Positions 7,893 to 15,640 of a DNA stretch of 64,000 nucleotides are shown piece after piece (the stretch's first letter is position 1; each line of letters opens with the position of its first letter). The notes under the pieces are model-generated. The model was given only the letters and a program-made list of their open reading frames with translations, had not been told where the DNA came from and did not search any database. Source of the DNA: Alphaproteobacteria bacterium. Its GTDB lineage: Bacteria; Pseudomonadota; Alphaproteobacteria; Rhodobacterales; Rhodobacteraceae. The DNA is taken from NCBI GenBank assembly GCA_030427145.1, contig JAUHWT010000016.1:1-64000 (forward strand). Reading direction: 5' to 3'. The position numbers were made by a program, and so were the translations under genes.

Positions 7893-9131
7893 TTATTTGT
7901 AGACGCGCTCGCGGACCTTCTCGAGGCGCTCAAGAATGGCGTCGAGACGCTCGGGCTTCACCATGAATTCTTGGAAGCCTTCCATGCCAGCCTTGGCCAT
8001 TTCCGCCGGATAGTCGCGGTCGAAAAACTGCGCGATGCCGCCATCGGTGTTCGACAGCATCTCGTAACCTGCCTGGAGAAATTTGTCGTCGCCAACCTCG
8101 GATTCGTTGTTGATCGGCAGCTGGCCCAGGGTCTCGTTGATCTGGGTCTGCACATCAGCGCGTGCGAGGTAGGCCAGGAACTTCTTCGCATCTTCTTTGT
8201 TTTTCGCATTCGCCGGAATGTGGATCGTGTCCGTTGGTGCGTCCTCTGCGAGGGGCACGTCAGGATTGATCACGGGGAATTGGAAGAAACCAAGCTGGTT
8301 ATCGGTAAGCCCCGCCTCGCGCAGCGGTGCCACGGCAAAGTTGCCCATGACGTACATGGCTGCTTCGCCCTGGACCATCGGTGCAAGAGCTTCCTGCCAT
8401 GAATAGGCGGCGTGGTTCTCAAGGAAGAACCCGGCGTCGATGAGCTCCTTCCAGTTGTTCATGGTCGCCCGGACGCGGTCATCGGTCCAGGAAACCTCAC
8501 CTTTGCCGAGTGCCATGTGGAAGTCGTAACCGTTTGTGCGCAGGTTGATGTAGTCAAACACACCGCCGGCGGTCCAGAGGTACTTGGTACCGATGGTAAT
8601 CGGGGTGACCCCGGCTTCCTTCAGGGTTTCACCGGCGGCTTTGAACTCATCCCAGTTGGTAGGAACTTCGATGCCGTTTTCCTCAAAGATGTCCTTACGA
8701 TAGTAAACGCCCCATTGGTAATAGGTGTAAGGAACGCCCCAGAGCTGGCCGTCGATAGTCATCGAACCCACGGAAGAGGCCAGCGATTCCTTCAGCCCAT
8801 TTTCCTCCCAAACATCATCCACCGGCTCGAAGAGGCCGGCGTCTACATACGGAAGCATTCGGTTGCCCGCGTACCAGTTAGCAAGATCCGGCGAGTCAGC
8901 TGTCAGAAAGTTCCGGATCGAAGTTTTGTATCCTTCGTGGTCGAAGAGGTTCCAGGTCACCTCAACGTCTGGGTTTTCAGCCTTAAATCCCTCGATCAGC
9001 GCCTCAAATGCGGCTTTGGGCGCAGGGTCGGATGTGTCGGTGTTGATCACCAGTTCTCCGGCGAAAACCGCCGATGAGAGTAGCGTGGAAGCGGCGACCG
9101 CCGTCGTCAAAGTTTTTGCCTTCTGGAACAT
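7893..9131 (-). CDS. Sugar ABC transporter substrate-binding protein
   Basis: This 412-residue periplasmic protein begins with a Sec signal peptide ending about AVFA-GEL (cleavage near residue 24). The mature part has the family 1 extracellular binding-protein pattern, with aromatic residues such as NWYAGNRML and YTYYQWGVYYRKD that stack on sugars. It captures the substrate for the two permeases and the MalK-type ATPase encoded across the divergent promoter. Given the GH36 and GH42 genes behind it, an alpha- or beta-galactoside is the most likely ligand; this is inference from context. Confidence 0.92.
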   Translation of the reverse strand: MFQKAKTLTTAVAASTLLSSAVFAGELVINTDTSDPAPKAAFEALIEGFKAENPDVEVTWNLFDHEGYKTSIRNFLTADSPDLANWYAGNRMLPYVDAGLFEPVDDVWEENGLKESLASSVGSMTIDGQLWGVPYTYYQWGVYYRKDIFEENGIEVPTNWDEFKAAGETLKEAGVTPITIGTKYLWTAGGVFDYINLRTNGYDFHMALGKGEVSWTDDRVRATMNNWKELIDAGFFLENHAAYSWQEALAPMVQGEAAMYVMGNFAVAPLREAGLTDNQLGFFQFPVINPDVPLAEDAPTDTIHIPANAKNKEDAKKFLAYLARADVQTQINETLGQLPINNESEVGDDKFLQAGYEMLSNTDGGIAQFFDRDYPAEMAKAGMEGFQEFMVKPERLDAILERLEKVRERVYK

Positions 9132-9155
9132 GTGATTCCTTTCTCCTCCAGATTA

Positions 9156-9177
9156 TTGGTCCCACATAATGGAACAA
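9156..9177. promoter_or_regulatory. Candidate IclR operator (GTCCCA-N5-TGGAAC)
   Basis: TTGGTCCC-acataat-GGAACAA is an imperfect inverted repeat close to the GTTCCA/TGGAAC type bound by several IclR-family repressors. It lies 25-45 bp upstream of the binding-protein start, between that gene and the divergent IclR gene. Binding there would block transcription of the transporter operon. Confidence 0.5.
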
Positions 9178-9187
9178 ACGTTTTGAA

Positions 9188-9225
9188 TGTTGACCTGATA
9201 GTCTCAAATTGCTATCAAGTCAACA
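9188..9225. promoter_or_regulatory. Symmetric divergent promoter / operator
   Basis: Arms TGTTGACCTGATAG and CTATCAAGTCAACA pair at 13 of 14 positions around a 10-base centre. Each arm supplies a TTGAC(C/T) -35 element on one strand and a TATCA(A/G) -10 element on the other, with 17-bp spacing in both directions (TTGACC 9190-9195 and TATCAA 9213-9218 on plus). The same DNA can therefore serve as two overlapping face-to-face promoters for the IclR gene and the transporter operon. Confidence 0.5.
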
Positions 9226-9269
9226 ATTCCTTAACAACGAATAGAACACAAGAACGGCGGATCGGGAAA

Positions 9270-10055
9270 ATGAATAAGCACGTCGGTACTGACGGGACTG
9301 TCGGAAAAGCACTTGATATTCTTGATACCGTCGTAGCTTTCGGGCGGGCCGTGCGCTTCGCCGAAATCCAGGAAGTCAGCCCATATCCCAAAGCGACGCT
9401 CTACCGAATCCTCCAATCGCTGACGAATCAGGGGATGCTGGCCCATGATGAGGAGCGGATGGTCTATGTCCCCGGTTTGCGGCTGGTCAGGATGGCCCGG
9501 CACGCGTGGAACCAGTCCTCTTTGGGACCTCTGGCGCTGCCGTTCATTGAGACGCTGGCGCGGGATGTGGGCGAAACGGTCCATCTGGCACAGATGGAAT
9601 ACGGTCGCGTCGTGTTTATTGAAAAGATAACCCCTGAGGATGGGTTTCAGACCATGGCGCGCCCTGGTCGGCGGTCGCCCGCACACTGTACCGGGGTCGG
9701 CAAGGTAATGCTGGCCTTTATGGATGAGGAGCGGAGACAGCTGGCGTTGGACAACCAGCAGTATGAACCGTTCACGCCCGCGACCCATTCCGGACCGCAA
9801 ACACTGCTTACGGAACTCGAGACCGTACGTCAGAAGGGTGTGGCTTTTGATCGTGAGGAACACGAGCAGGGTATCATAAGTATCGCGGCGCCGATCCTTG
9901 GCAGCTCAAAACGCGTGATTGGCGCAATCTCAATCGTGACATCCACGTTCCGCATGTCGCTCGAAGATATTGATAAACTTCGACCCGCATTGTTGCGGAC
10001 AGCCGCCCAAATCGGACGTGAGGCTGAGGTCTGGCCTTATCCGGTAGCGCAATAA
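9270..10055 (+). CDS. IclR-family transcriptional regulator of the galactoside operon
   Basis: This 261-residue protein has an N-terminal winged helix-turn-helix (about residues 10-75, GKALDILD through KATLYRILQSLTNQGML) and a C-terminal IclR effector domain with the conserved PAHCTGVGKVMLA and AAPI segments. The start chosen is the ATG at MNKHVGTDG; an upstream in-frame start at 9132 would run through the operator region. It diverges from the binding-protein operon and is followed after 31 bp by the cognate ATPase gene. It most likely senses galactose or a galactoside and represses both directions. Confidence 0.9.
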   Translation: MNKHVGTDGTVGKALDILDTVVAFGRAVRFAEIQEVSPYPKATLYRILQSLTNQGMLAHDEERMVYVPGLRLVRMARHAWNQSSLGPLALPFIETLARDVGETVHLAQMEYGRVVFIEKITPEDGFQTMARPGRRSPAHCTGVGKVMLAFMDEERRQLALDNQQYEPFTPATHSGPQTLLTELETVRQKGVAFDREEHEQGIISIAAPILGSSKRVIGAISIVTSTFRMSLEDIDKLRPALLRTAAQIGREAEVWPYPVAQ

Positions 10056-10086
10056 ACCTATCAAAACCCCTGGGGAGAGAAAAACC

Positions 10087-11148
10087 ATGTCAGGTGTAGC
10101 ACTCAACGGTGCCGTAAAACGCTACGGCGAAATTCAGGTCATTCATGGCGTCGACCTCCAGATTGAGGATGGCGAGTTTTGCGTGTTCGTTGGCCCGTCA
10201 GGCTGCGGTAAATCAACGCTGCTGCGTATGATCGCCGGGCTTGAGGAGACCTCGGATGGACAGATTTCGATTGGCGGAAGGGATGTCACGCGGGCCGATC
10301 CCGCTGAGCGTGGGGTTGCCATGGTTTTCCAGACCTACGCGCTTTACCCGCACATGACCGTCGAGGAAAATATGGGCTTTGGCCTGAAGATGAACGGCGT
10401 CGAGAAGTCGGTGATCAAGTCCAAGGTCGCTGAGGCCAGCCGTATTCTGAAGCTCGACGAGTATCTGACGCGTCGCCCGAAAGCATTGTCCGGAGGTCAA
10501 CGCCAGCGTGTAGCCATCGGCCGGGCAATTGTGCGTGGTCCAGATGTGTTTTTGTTTGACGAGCCGCTGTCGAACCTTGACGCGGAACTGCGCGTGGACA
10601 TGCGGGTGGAGATTGCCAGGCTGCACAAGGAAATCGGCGCCACCATGATATATGTGACGCATGACCAAGTTGAGGCGATGACCCTGGCCGACAAAATTGT
10701 TGTGCTTCGGGCGGGACATATCGAACAGGTCGGCAGCCCGATGGAACTGTACCAAAATCCCGACAACCGGTTTGTTGCTGGCTTCATCGGGTCGCCCAGC
10801 ATGAACTTCATGAAGGGCAAGGTTAAAGGTGGCGAGGTTGTGGTGCCGGCGCTTGACAATGCTTCAATCCAGACCTCGGTAGCTCTGCCGGGCGATGGCT
10901 CGGACATTATCGTCGGTATTCGGCCGCAGCATCTGGCCGTGCGTGAGGGAGCGTCGCCGGTGAAGGTCGATATCCGCGAGCGGCTTGGTGGCGTGGCTTA
11001 CGATTATCTCAACACACCAACGGGCGAGCGCATCGTCGTTGAGACGAAGGGAGACGAAGCCATTCCGGAAGGAACCGGCGTGGTTGTTGAGTTTGATCCA
11101 GCTGACGCCATGTTCTTTGACGCGAGCAGCGAGGAACGCCTGCGGTAA
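10087..11148 (+). CDS. Sugar ABC transporter ATP-binding protein (MalK/UgpC type)
   Basis: This 353-residue ATPase powers import through the two permeases encoded on the other strand. Visible motifs are Walker [10 protein letters not shown] (residues 38-46), signature LSGGQRQR, Walker B DVFLFDEP and the H-loop YVTHDQ. A C-terminal TOBE regulatory domain includes the VGIRPQHL element. It is in the same transcript as the IclR gene, preceded by GGGGAGAG. A strong terminator follows. Separation of the ATPase from its permeases by the divergent promoter is common in alphaproteobacterial sugar systems. Confidence 0.94.
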   Translation: MSGVALNGAVKRYGEIQVIHGVDLQIEDGEFCVFVGPSGCGKSTLLRMIAGLEETSDGQISIGGRDVTRADPAERGVAMVFQTYALYPHMTVEENMGFGLKMNGVEKSVIKSKVAEASRILKLDEYLTRRPKALSGGQRQRVAIGRAIVRGPDVFLFDEPLSNLDAELRVDMRVEIARLHKEIGATMIYVTHDQVEAMTLADKIVVLRAGHIEQVGSPMELYQNPDNRFVAGFIGSPSMNFMKGKVKGGEVVVPALDNASIQTSVALPGDGSDIIVGIRPQHLAVREGASPVKVDIRERLGGVAYDYLNTPTGERIVVETKGDEAIPEGTGVVVEFDPADAMFFDASSEERLR

Positions 11149-11198
11149 AACCGTCGGGACTGGTTTTGTCCGGATCTTCGTGATGGAAATTGAACTTC

Positions 11199-11231
11199 AG
11201 GCGTCGCCATGTGCGGCGCCTTCATTTTTTT
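11199..11231 (+). terminator. Rho-independent terminator after the ATPase gene
   Basis: AGGCGTCGCC and GCGGCGCCTT form a GC-rich stem with a four-base loop, followed by CATTTTTTT. It ends the iclR-ATPase transcript. Confidence 0.75.
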
Positions 11232-11282
11232 GTCTTGGAAAGTTTTCGAAGTCTGGGCGCCATACGGCTTGAATTCATCTAT

Positions 11283-11294
11283 GTTACGTGTAAC
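11283..11294. repeat. Short inverted repeat GTTAC-GT-GTAAC
   Basis: A 12-bp inverted repeat lies in the AT-rich region before the ribbon-helix-helix gene, next to TTATGTTATATAA. It is a candidate promoter/operator element; function is inferred from position only. Confidence 0.35.
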
Positions 11295-11369
11295 ACAAAT
11301 TATGTTATATAAATTGCGCATCTTCGATATAAAATCTGTCAGGCGGGCTTGCGTCACGCCGCATGGATG

Positions 11370-11399
11370 CCATATAACATCCACATGGATGGTATATGG
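11370..11399. promoter_or_regulatory. 13-bp inverted repeat, candidate operator of the RHH regulator
   Basis: CCATATAACATCC and GGATGGTATATGG match at 12 of 13 positions around ACAT, ending 14 bp before the start codon of the ribbon-helix-helix gene. GGATG is repeated again just outside the arms (11364-11368 and 11398-11402). Proteins of this class usually repress their own gene by binding tandem half-sites in this position. Confidence 0.5.
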
Positions 11400-11412
11400 A
11401 TGTAACTTTGAA

Positions 11413-11829
11413 ATGAGCAATGTCACAAAGCTCCGGGATAAAATCCCGGACAATGAGAAGGTCACGATAAACCTCGGGTTTGTGGATCTGGGCCGTATCG
11501 ATCTGCTGGTGCAGGAAGGCTTTTATTCCAACCGCAGTGACCTTATCCGAACCGCAATAAGGAAACAGCTCGACAGTCACGATGCGGATGTGCGCAGAAC
11601 AGTCGACCGTCACACAATGGAACTGGGCCTGCGGGAATACACGCGGGCGGATCTGGAGGCGGTTCGCGATTCCGGCGAAATGCTTCATGTCAAAGTCGTC
11701 GGCCTCGCGCGGATCGCCAGCGACGTGACGCCTGAACTGGCGCTCGAGACCATTGGGTCAATCTCGGTGCTGGGCGCGCTTCAGGCTGGAAATGACGTCA
11801 GAAAAGCTCTCGCCGACCGCATTACCTGA
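11413..11829 (+). CDS. CopG-like ribbon-helix-helix regulator
   Basis: This 138-residue protein has a ribbon-helix-helix domain at about residues 15-55: a strand KVTINLGFVDLGRIDLLV, then helices around YSNRSDLIRTAIRKQLDSH. The C-terminal 80 residues (EYTRADLEAVRDSGEMLHVK and onward) are not recognised and may be an effector or oligomer domain. The start at MSNVTKLRDK follows directly on the large inverted repeat; an upstream in-frame start would run through it. It is 29 bp ahead of the esterase gene and probably controls it. The ligand is unknown. Confidence 0.8.
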   Translation: MSNVTKLRDKIPDNEKVTINLGFVDLGRIDLLVQEGFYSNRSDLIRTAIRKQLDSHDADVRRTVDRHTMELGLREYTRADLEAVRDSGEMLHVKVVGLARIASDVTPELALETIGSISVLGALQAGNDVRKALADRIT

Positions 11830-11858
11830 CCGGTCAGGCTTTTAAGGGATAACATATT

Positions 11859-12932
11859 ATGTACGGATTTAACGCCGGTGTACTGCACCGGGCGAACGGT
11901 GGTGTGCGCGGTTTTGACAGCGGTGCGGCGAACGAACTGGTGCGTCGCACGTTGGCTCAGAACGGTTTCGCTGCTGAGGGCACAACGCAACCGGATTTTG
12001 TCAGCACGGTCCTCAAGGGTGTTTTGGGTAACAGTGCGACGCTTGCAGCGGTGCGTACGACTGAAGAACCGGATTTACCGAACGGCGCACGGTTTCTCGC
12101 AGGCAGTTATGCCTGTGCGGAAGGATCGAGGGATTACAGGCTTTACGTGCCCTCAAAGGCTGTGGAGCGTTTAAACGGGCTCGTGGTGATGCTGCACGGT
12201 TGCACTCAGACTGCGGAGGATTTTGCAGCCGGCACACAGATGAACGCTTTGGCGGAGAAACACCGGTTCGCGGTCCTTTACCCGCAGCAGGCGCGCGGGG
12301 AGAATTCTCGAGCATGCTGGAACTGGTTCAGTCCGGGCGACCAGACGAGAGACAAAGGTGAGCCCGCGATCCTTGCGGGCATGACGCGCAAAATCGTGGC
12401 TGATTTTGGCATTCCGTCCTCGGCCACGTTCGTGGCTGGGCTGTCCGCCGGTGGCGCCATGGCTGTCATATTGGCCACGACGTGGCCTGATATATTTGCC
12501 GGGGCTGGCGTTCATTCCGGATTGCCCTACGGGTCCGCGTCGGACGTGTCCACTGCCTTTTCGGCCATGGCGGGAAGAAATGTCGGCACCGCTTCTCTGG
12601 CCCCTCAGGTTCCGGTGATCGTGTTCCACGGATCGGCGGATGCGACAGTCAGTCCGCTCAACGCCGACCGAATTGCGGGTGACGTGCGCCGGGGCCATTC
12701 CGGGCAGTCACTGGAGACAAGTGAGAGACGTACCGTTGGGGGACGTAACTGCACCAGGATGGTGGAGACCACAATGGATGGCCGGCCAATGATTGAGACA
12801 TGGAGGATCGAGGGACTTGGCCATGCCTGGTCCGGCGGGAACGCGAAAGGAAGCCATACGGATGCCTCGGGGCCGGACGCAAGCGCGGAGATGGTTCGGT
12901 TTTTCGGACAGTGCCGCAGAAAAAGGACGTAA
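11859..12932 (+). CDS. PHB-depolymerase-family esterase
   Basis: This 357-residue alpha/beta hydrolase has MLHGCTQ (oxyanion region, 111-117), the nucleophile Ser196 in GLSAGG, Asp261 in FHGSADATV and His322 in GLGHAW, the complete catalytic triad of the LpqC/PHB-depolymerase esterase family. No clear signal peptide is visible; the first 75 residues precede the catalytic domain and are of unknown role. Likely substrates are short-chain polyhydroxyalkanoate oligomers or feruloyl/acetyl esters. It follows the ribbon-helix-helix gene and is 4 bp before the Ntn-hydrolase gene, so the three probably form one unit. Confidence 0.88.
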   Translation: MYGFNAGVLHRANGGVRGFDSGAANELVRRTLAQNGFAAEGTTQPDFVSTVLKGVLGNSATLAAVRTTEEPDLPNGARFLAGSYACAEGSRDYRLYVPSKAVERLNGLVVMLHGCTQTAEDFAAGTQMNALAEKHRFAVLYPQQARGENSRACWNWFSPGDQTRDKGEPAILAGMTRKIVADFGIPSSATFVAGLSAGGAMAVILATTWPDIFAGAGVHSGLPYGSASDVSTAFSAMAGRNVGTASLAPQVPVIVFHGSADATVSPLNADRIAGDVRRGHSGQSLETSERRTVGGRNCTRMVETTMDGRPMIETWRIEGLGHAWSGGNAKGSHTDASGPDASAEMVRFFGQCRRKRT

Positions 12933-12936
12933 TAAT

Positions 12937-14091
12937 ATGACGATGACACTGAGATTTGATGCGGTGAGCGAAGCAAATCCGGGACCAAAATGGGAAGCCC
13001 GTTGGCAGAGGTCTTGGCCCGCCTACCGTTCATGGTTCCTGGCGCGTGGCGGCCATCGCGGACCGGACCGTAAAGAGTGCCGTGAGGCAATGGAGCGGTA
13101 TATGCCCGAACTGCTACCGGTCTACGACCGGCTGACACTGTTGGCCGGAAACTCCGATCTGGCGGCAAGGTTCCTTTCGACCTGGTGTCCACCCACATAC
13201 CTTGGGGGATGCTCCCTCGCGGCAGCAGCGGACGGGGATCACGTGCGGCTTGTACGGAATTACGATCTGTCGCCGGACCTCAATGAGGGGTTGTTGCTGC
13301 GCACGGCATGGACCGGGCGAGCAGTGATGGGAATGGTCGAATTTCTCTGGGGGCTTTCGGACGGCATCAATGACGCGGGACTGAGTGTGGCGCTTGCCTA
13401 TGGTGGACGATCGGAGACCGGGCGGGGTTTCGGGATCACGACAATCCTGCGTTATGTTCTTGAGACCTGCGACACGGTGCCGGAGGCCCTGCAGGTGTTT
13501 CGGAGAGTCCCGTCCCATATGGCATACAATATTGTGGTGGCGGACCGGGATGGCAGAACGGCAAGCGTGGAACTGTCGCCTGGCGGTGGGGTCAGCGTGA
13601 TGCCGCATGCAATCGCAACCAACCATCAGAGCGGACCCACGGTTTCGGAACGCCCGGCGTTTACGCGGAGTTTTGAGCGTTATTCACATCTTGAGACAAT
13701 GGAGCGGAAGCCGTTGGCTTTGAGGGATGCGTTCATGCGTGAACCATTGAAACAGGATCGTTACAGTGAGGGATTTGGGACGCTGTTCACGGCGGAATAT
13801 GATTGCGTTGAGCGTTGTATGGAATTGACCTGGCCTGATGACGGGTGGGTTAAAAGCCTCGATGGATTCACTGAAGGGACCAAGGTTGTATCCTATGAAT
13901 CCGCACCGGAGCAGTCAGCTGAGTACGCTCAGGGAGACATGGACTGGTCAAAGGCTGCTTTTGTAGACTGGTTCGCCGTGGCACGGGATTTTATGAACGG
14001 TCAGGGTCGGCCGATCGAGTCCTATCTGGCAGGCAATGCGGTCACCTCGCCTCCGGATTTTTCTAAGATTTCCACGGAGCGTCAGTGCTGA
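12937..14091 (+). CDS. C45-family Ntn-hydrolase (acyltransferase/amidase-like)
   Basis: This 384-residue protein looks like a self-cleaving N-terminal-nucleophile hydrolase of the C45 (isopenicillin N acyltransferase) group. Cys92 in the motif G-G-C-S would become the N-terminal nucleophile after autoproteolysis. It is followed by the typical VRLVRNYDLSP strand and by NDAGLSVALAYGG. The first 91 residues form the propeptide chain. AAAGGA precedes the chosen ATG, which lies 4 bp after the esterase stop. Relatives act on amide bonds of acylated amino compounds; the substrate here is unknown. Confidence 0.8.
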   Translation: MTMTLRFDAVSEANPGPKWEARWQRSWPAYRSWFLARGGHRGPDRKECREAMERYMPELLPVYDRLTLLAGNSDLAARFLSTWCPPTYLGGCSLAAAADGDHVRLVRNYDLSPDLNEGLLLRTAWTGRAVMGMVEFLWGLSDGINDAGLSVALAYGGRSETGRGFGITTILRYVLETCDTVPEALQVFRRVPSHMAYNIVVADRDGRTASVELSPGGGVSVMPHAIATNHQSGPTVSERPAFTRSFERYSHLETMERKPLALRDAFMREPLKQDRYSEGFGTLFTAEYDCVERCMELTWPDDGWVKSLDGFTEGTKVVSYESAPEQSAEYAQGDMDWSKAAFVDWFAVARDFMNGQGRPIESYLAGNAVTSPPDFSKISTERQC

Positions 14092-14117
14092 AAGAAGCAT
14101 AAGTTCGATGAATTCCG

Positions 14118-14143
14118 GAACCGATGGCAGGTCAGCCGTGTTG
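14118..14143 (+). promoter_or_regulatory. Possible EcfG-type promoter before the aldehyde oxidoreductase genes
   Basis: GGAAC (14118-14122), 17 bases, then TGTT (14140-14143) fits the alphaproteobacterial general stress promoter pattern and ends 28 bp before the first gene. A hairpin GGTCAG/CTGACC (14131-14151) overlaps it. A single box of this type can occur by chance, so this is weaker than the pair near 20 kb. Confidence 0.3.
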
Positions 14144-14171
14144 CCTGACCATAGGCAGACGGGGATTCCTG

Positions 14172-14672
14172 ATGAAAATCGAACTGACGGTAAACGGAAC
14201 TGCGCGGGCCCTGGATCTGGACCCGCGTGTCACGCTGCTTGACGCACTGCGTGAACATCTCAAACTGACTGGCAGCAAAAAAGGATGCGACCATGGCCAG
14301 TGCGGGGCCTGCACGGTGATAGCCGGTGGGCGGCGCATAAATGCCTGTCTCAGCCTCGCGGTCATGCATGACGGTGACGAAATAACAACGGTTGAAGGCC
14401 TGGCCGAGGCCACCGGGGGCACTTTGCAGCAGGCTTTTGTCAGAAACGACGGAATGCAGTGTGGTTACTGCACTCCAGGACAGCTTTGCTCCGCAACTGC
14501 GATGCTCGACGAACTGAGAGAGGGCTGGCCCAGCCACGTAAGTGACGATCTCAATGGGCCGTACGAACTGACCCATGAGGAAGTGTCGGAACGGATGAGC
14601 GGCAATCTGTGCCGCTGTTCCTGTTATCCCGGCATCAATGCCGCAATCACCGAAGCGGGAGCGGCAAAATGA
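14172..14672 (+). CDS. Aldehyde oxidoreductase, [2Fe-2S] subunit
   Basis: This 166-residue protein carries two [2Fe-2S] clusters: the plant-ferredoxin-type CDHGQCGAC (Cys39, 44, 47) plus Cys59, then CGYC and CRCSC in the second domain. It passes electrons from the molybdenum centre to FAD. It starts at MKIELTVNG with GGGGA upstream. Unlike periplasmic PaoA/YagT, no twin-arginine signal peptide is present, so the complex should be cytoplasmic. It is the first of three coupled genes in the order small-medium-large, as in paoABC. Confidence 0.93.
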   Translation: MKIELTVNGTARALDLDPRVTLLDALREHLKLTGSKKGCDHGQCGACTVIAGGRRINACLSLAVMHDGDEITTVEGLAEATGGTLQQAFVRNDGMQCGYCTPGQLCSATAMLDELREGWPSHVSDDLNGPYELTHEEVSERMSGNLCRCSCYPGINAAITEAGAAK

Positions 14673-15640
14673 GACCTTTCGAGTATCAGCGACCGACTAC
14701 TACCGATTCAGCCCTGGCCGCGATTGCCCCAGGCGCGGCCTTCATTGCTGGCGGCACCAACCTTATCGACCTGATGAAACTGGAAGTCATGGCACCGGAT
14801 ACGGTGATTGATATCTCCAGGCTCGGGATGGATGGGATCGAGGAGGATGATGGCGGAGTTCGCATTGGTGCGACCGTTACCAACTCCGATCTGGCAGCGG
14901 ATCGACGCGTTCGACGGGACTATCCGGTGCTCTCGCGGGCACTTTTGGCCGGAGCGTCAGGGCAGTTGCGCAACAAGGCGACAACCGGCGGTAATCTCCT
15001 TCAGAAAACGCGCTGCCCATATTTTTACGACACCGACACTCCCTGCAACAAACGCGAACCGGGCACCGGCTGCGCCGCGATTGGCGGCGAGCAGCGAAAT
15101 CACGCCATCCTGGGGACATCCGAGCACTGTGTTGCTCTGCACCCCAGTGACATGGCGGTCGCCATGCGTGCGCTGGATGCGGTGGTCGAAATACGGGGAG
15201 CCGGTGGAGAGACCCGAGAGATCGATCTGGAAAAGTTTTACCTGCTGCCGGAAGACAGGCCGCAGGATGAGACGGTTCTCGAACCTGGCGAACTGATTGC
15301 GGCAGCCAGGCTGCCCGCTCCGAAGGGAACGCGACAGGTGTACCGCAAGGTTCGGGACCGTGCCTCCTATGCCTTTGCGCTGGTGTCAATCGGTGCCGTT
15401 CTGGAAATGGAAGCGGGCAGGATCAGTCATGCCGCCGTGGCTTTTGGTGGTATCGGGGTGAAGCCCTGGCGTGATGGTGCCGTCGATGATCTGCTGACCG
15501 GCGAAGAGCCGTCTGAAGGTCTTTTTGAGCAAGCGGGAGAGGTTCTGATGCGGGATGCGCGTCCAAGCGATGGCACGGAATTTAAGGTCGGTCTGACCCA
15601 ACGATTGCTGAAAGCTGTTCTGACGGAGGCGACCCAATGA
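14669..15640 (+). CDS. Aldehyde oxidoreductase, FAD/[4Fe-4S] subunit
   Basis: This 323-residue subunit binds FAD through the FIAGGTNLIDLMK and TTGGNL segments. It also has an inserted cysteine loop, CPYFYDTDTPCNKR and GCAAIGG, with a further Cys in SEHC. That matches the extra [4Fe-4S] cluster of PaoB-type enzymes rather than ordinary CO dehydrogenase medium subunits. The ATG overlaps the stop of the small-subunit gene (ATGA), and its own stop overlaps the next start. Electrons would go to an acceptor such as a quinone, ferredoxin or oxygen; which one is not visible. Confidence 0.92.
   Translation: MRPFEYQRPTTTDSALAAIAPGAAFIAGGTNLIDLMKLEVMAPDTVIDISRLGMDGIEEDDGGVRIGATVTNSDLAADRRVRRDYPVLSRALLAGASGQLRNKATTGGNLLQKTRCPYFYDTDTPCNKREPGTGCAAIGGEQRNHAILGTSEHCVALHPSDMAVAMRALDAVVEIRGAGGETREIDLEKFYLLPEDRPQDETVLEPGELIAAARLPAPKGTRQVYRKVRDRASYAFALVSIGAVLEMEAGRISHAAVAFGGIGVKPWRDGAVDDLLTGEEPSEGLFEQAGEVLMRDARPSDGTEFKVGLTQRLLKAVLTEATQ

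Noticed and set aside
6869-7966. 365-codon open frame on plus across the two permease genes
   Set aside because: Composition rich in His, Asp and Arg with no domain; antisense to well-supported permeases. A high-GC shadow frame.
9132-9269. Longer IclR protein starting at 9132
   Set aside because: The added residues run through the operator and promoter repeats and do not resemble IclR proteins; the ATG at 9270 gives the usual length.
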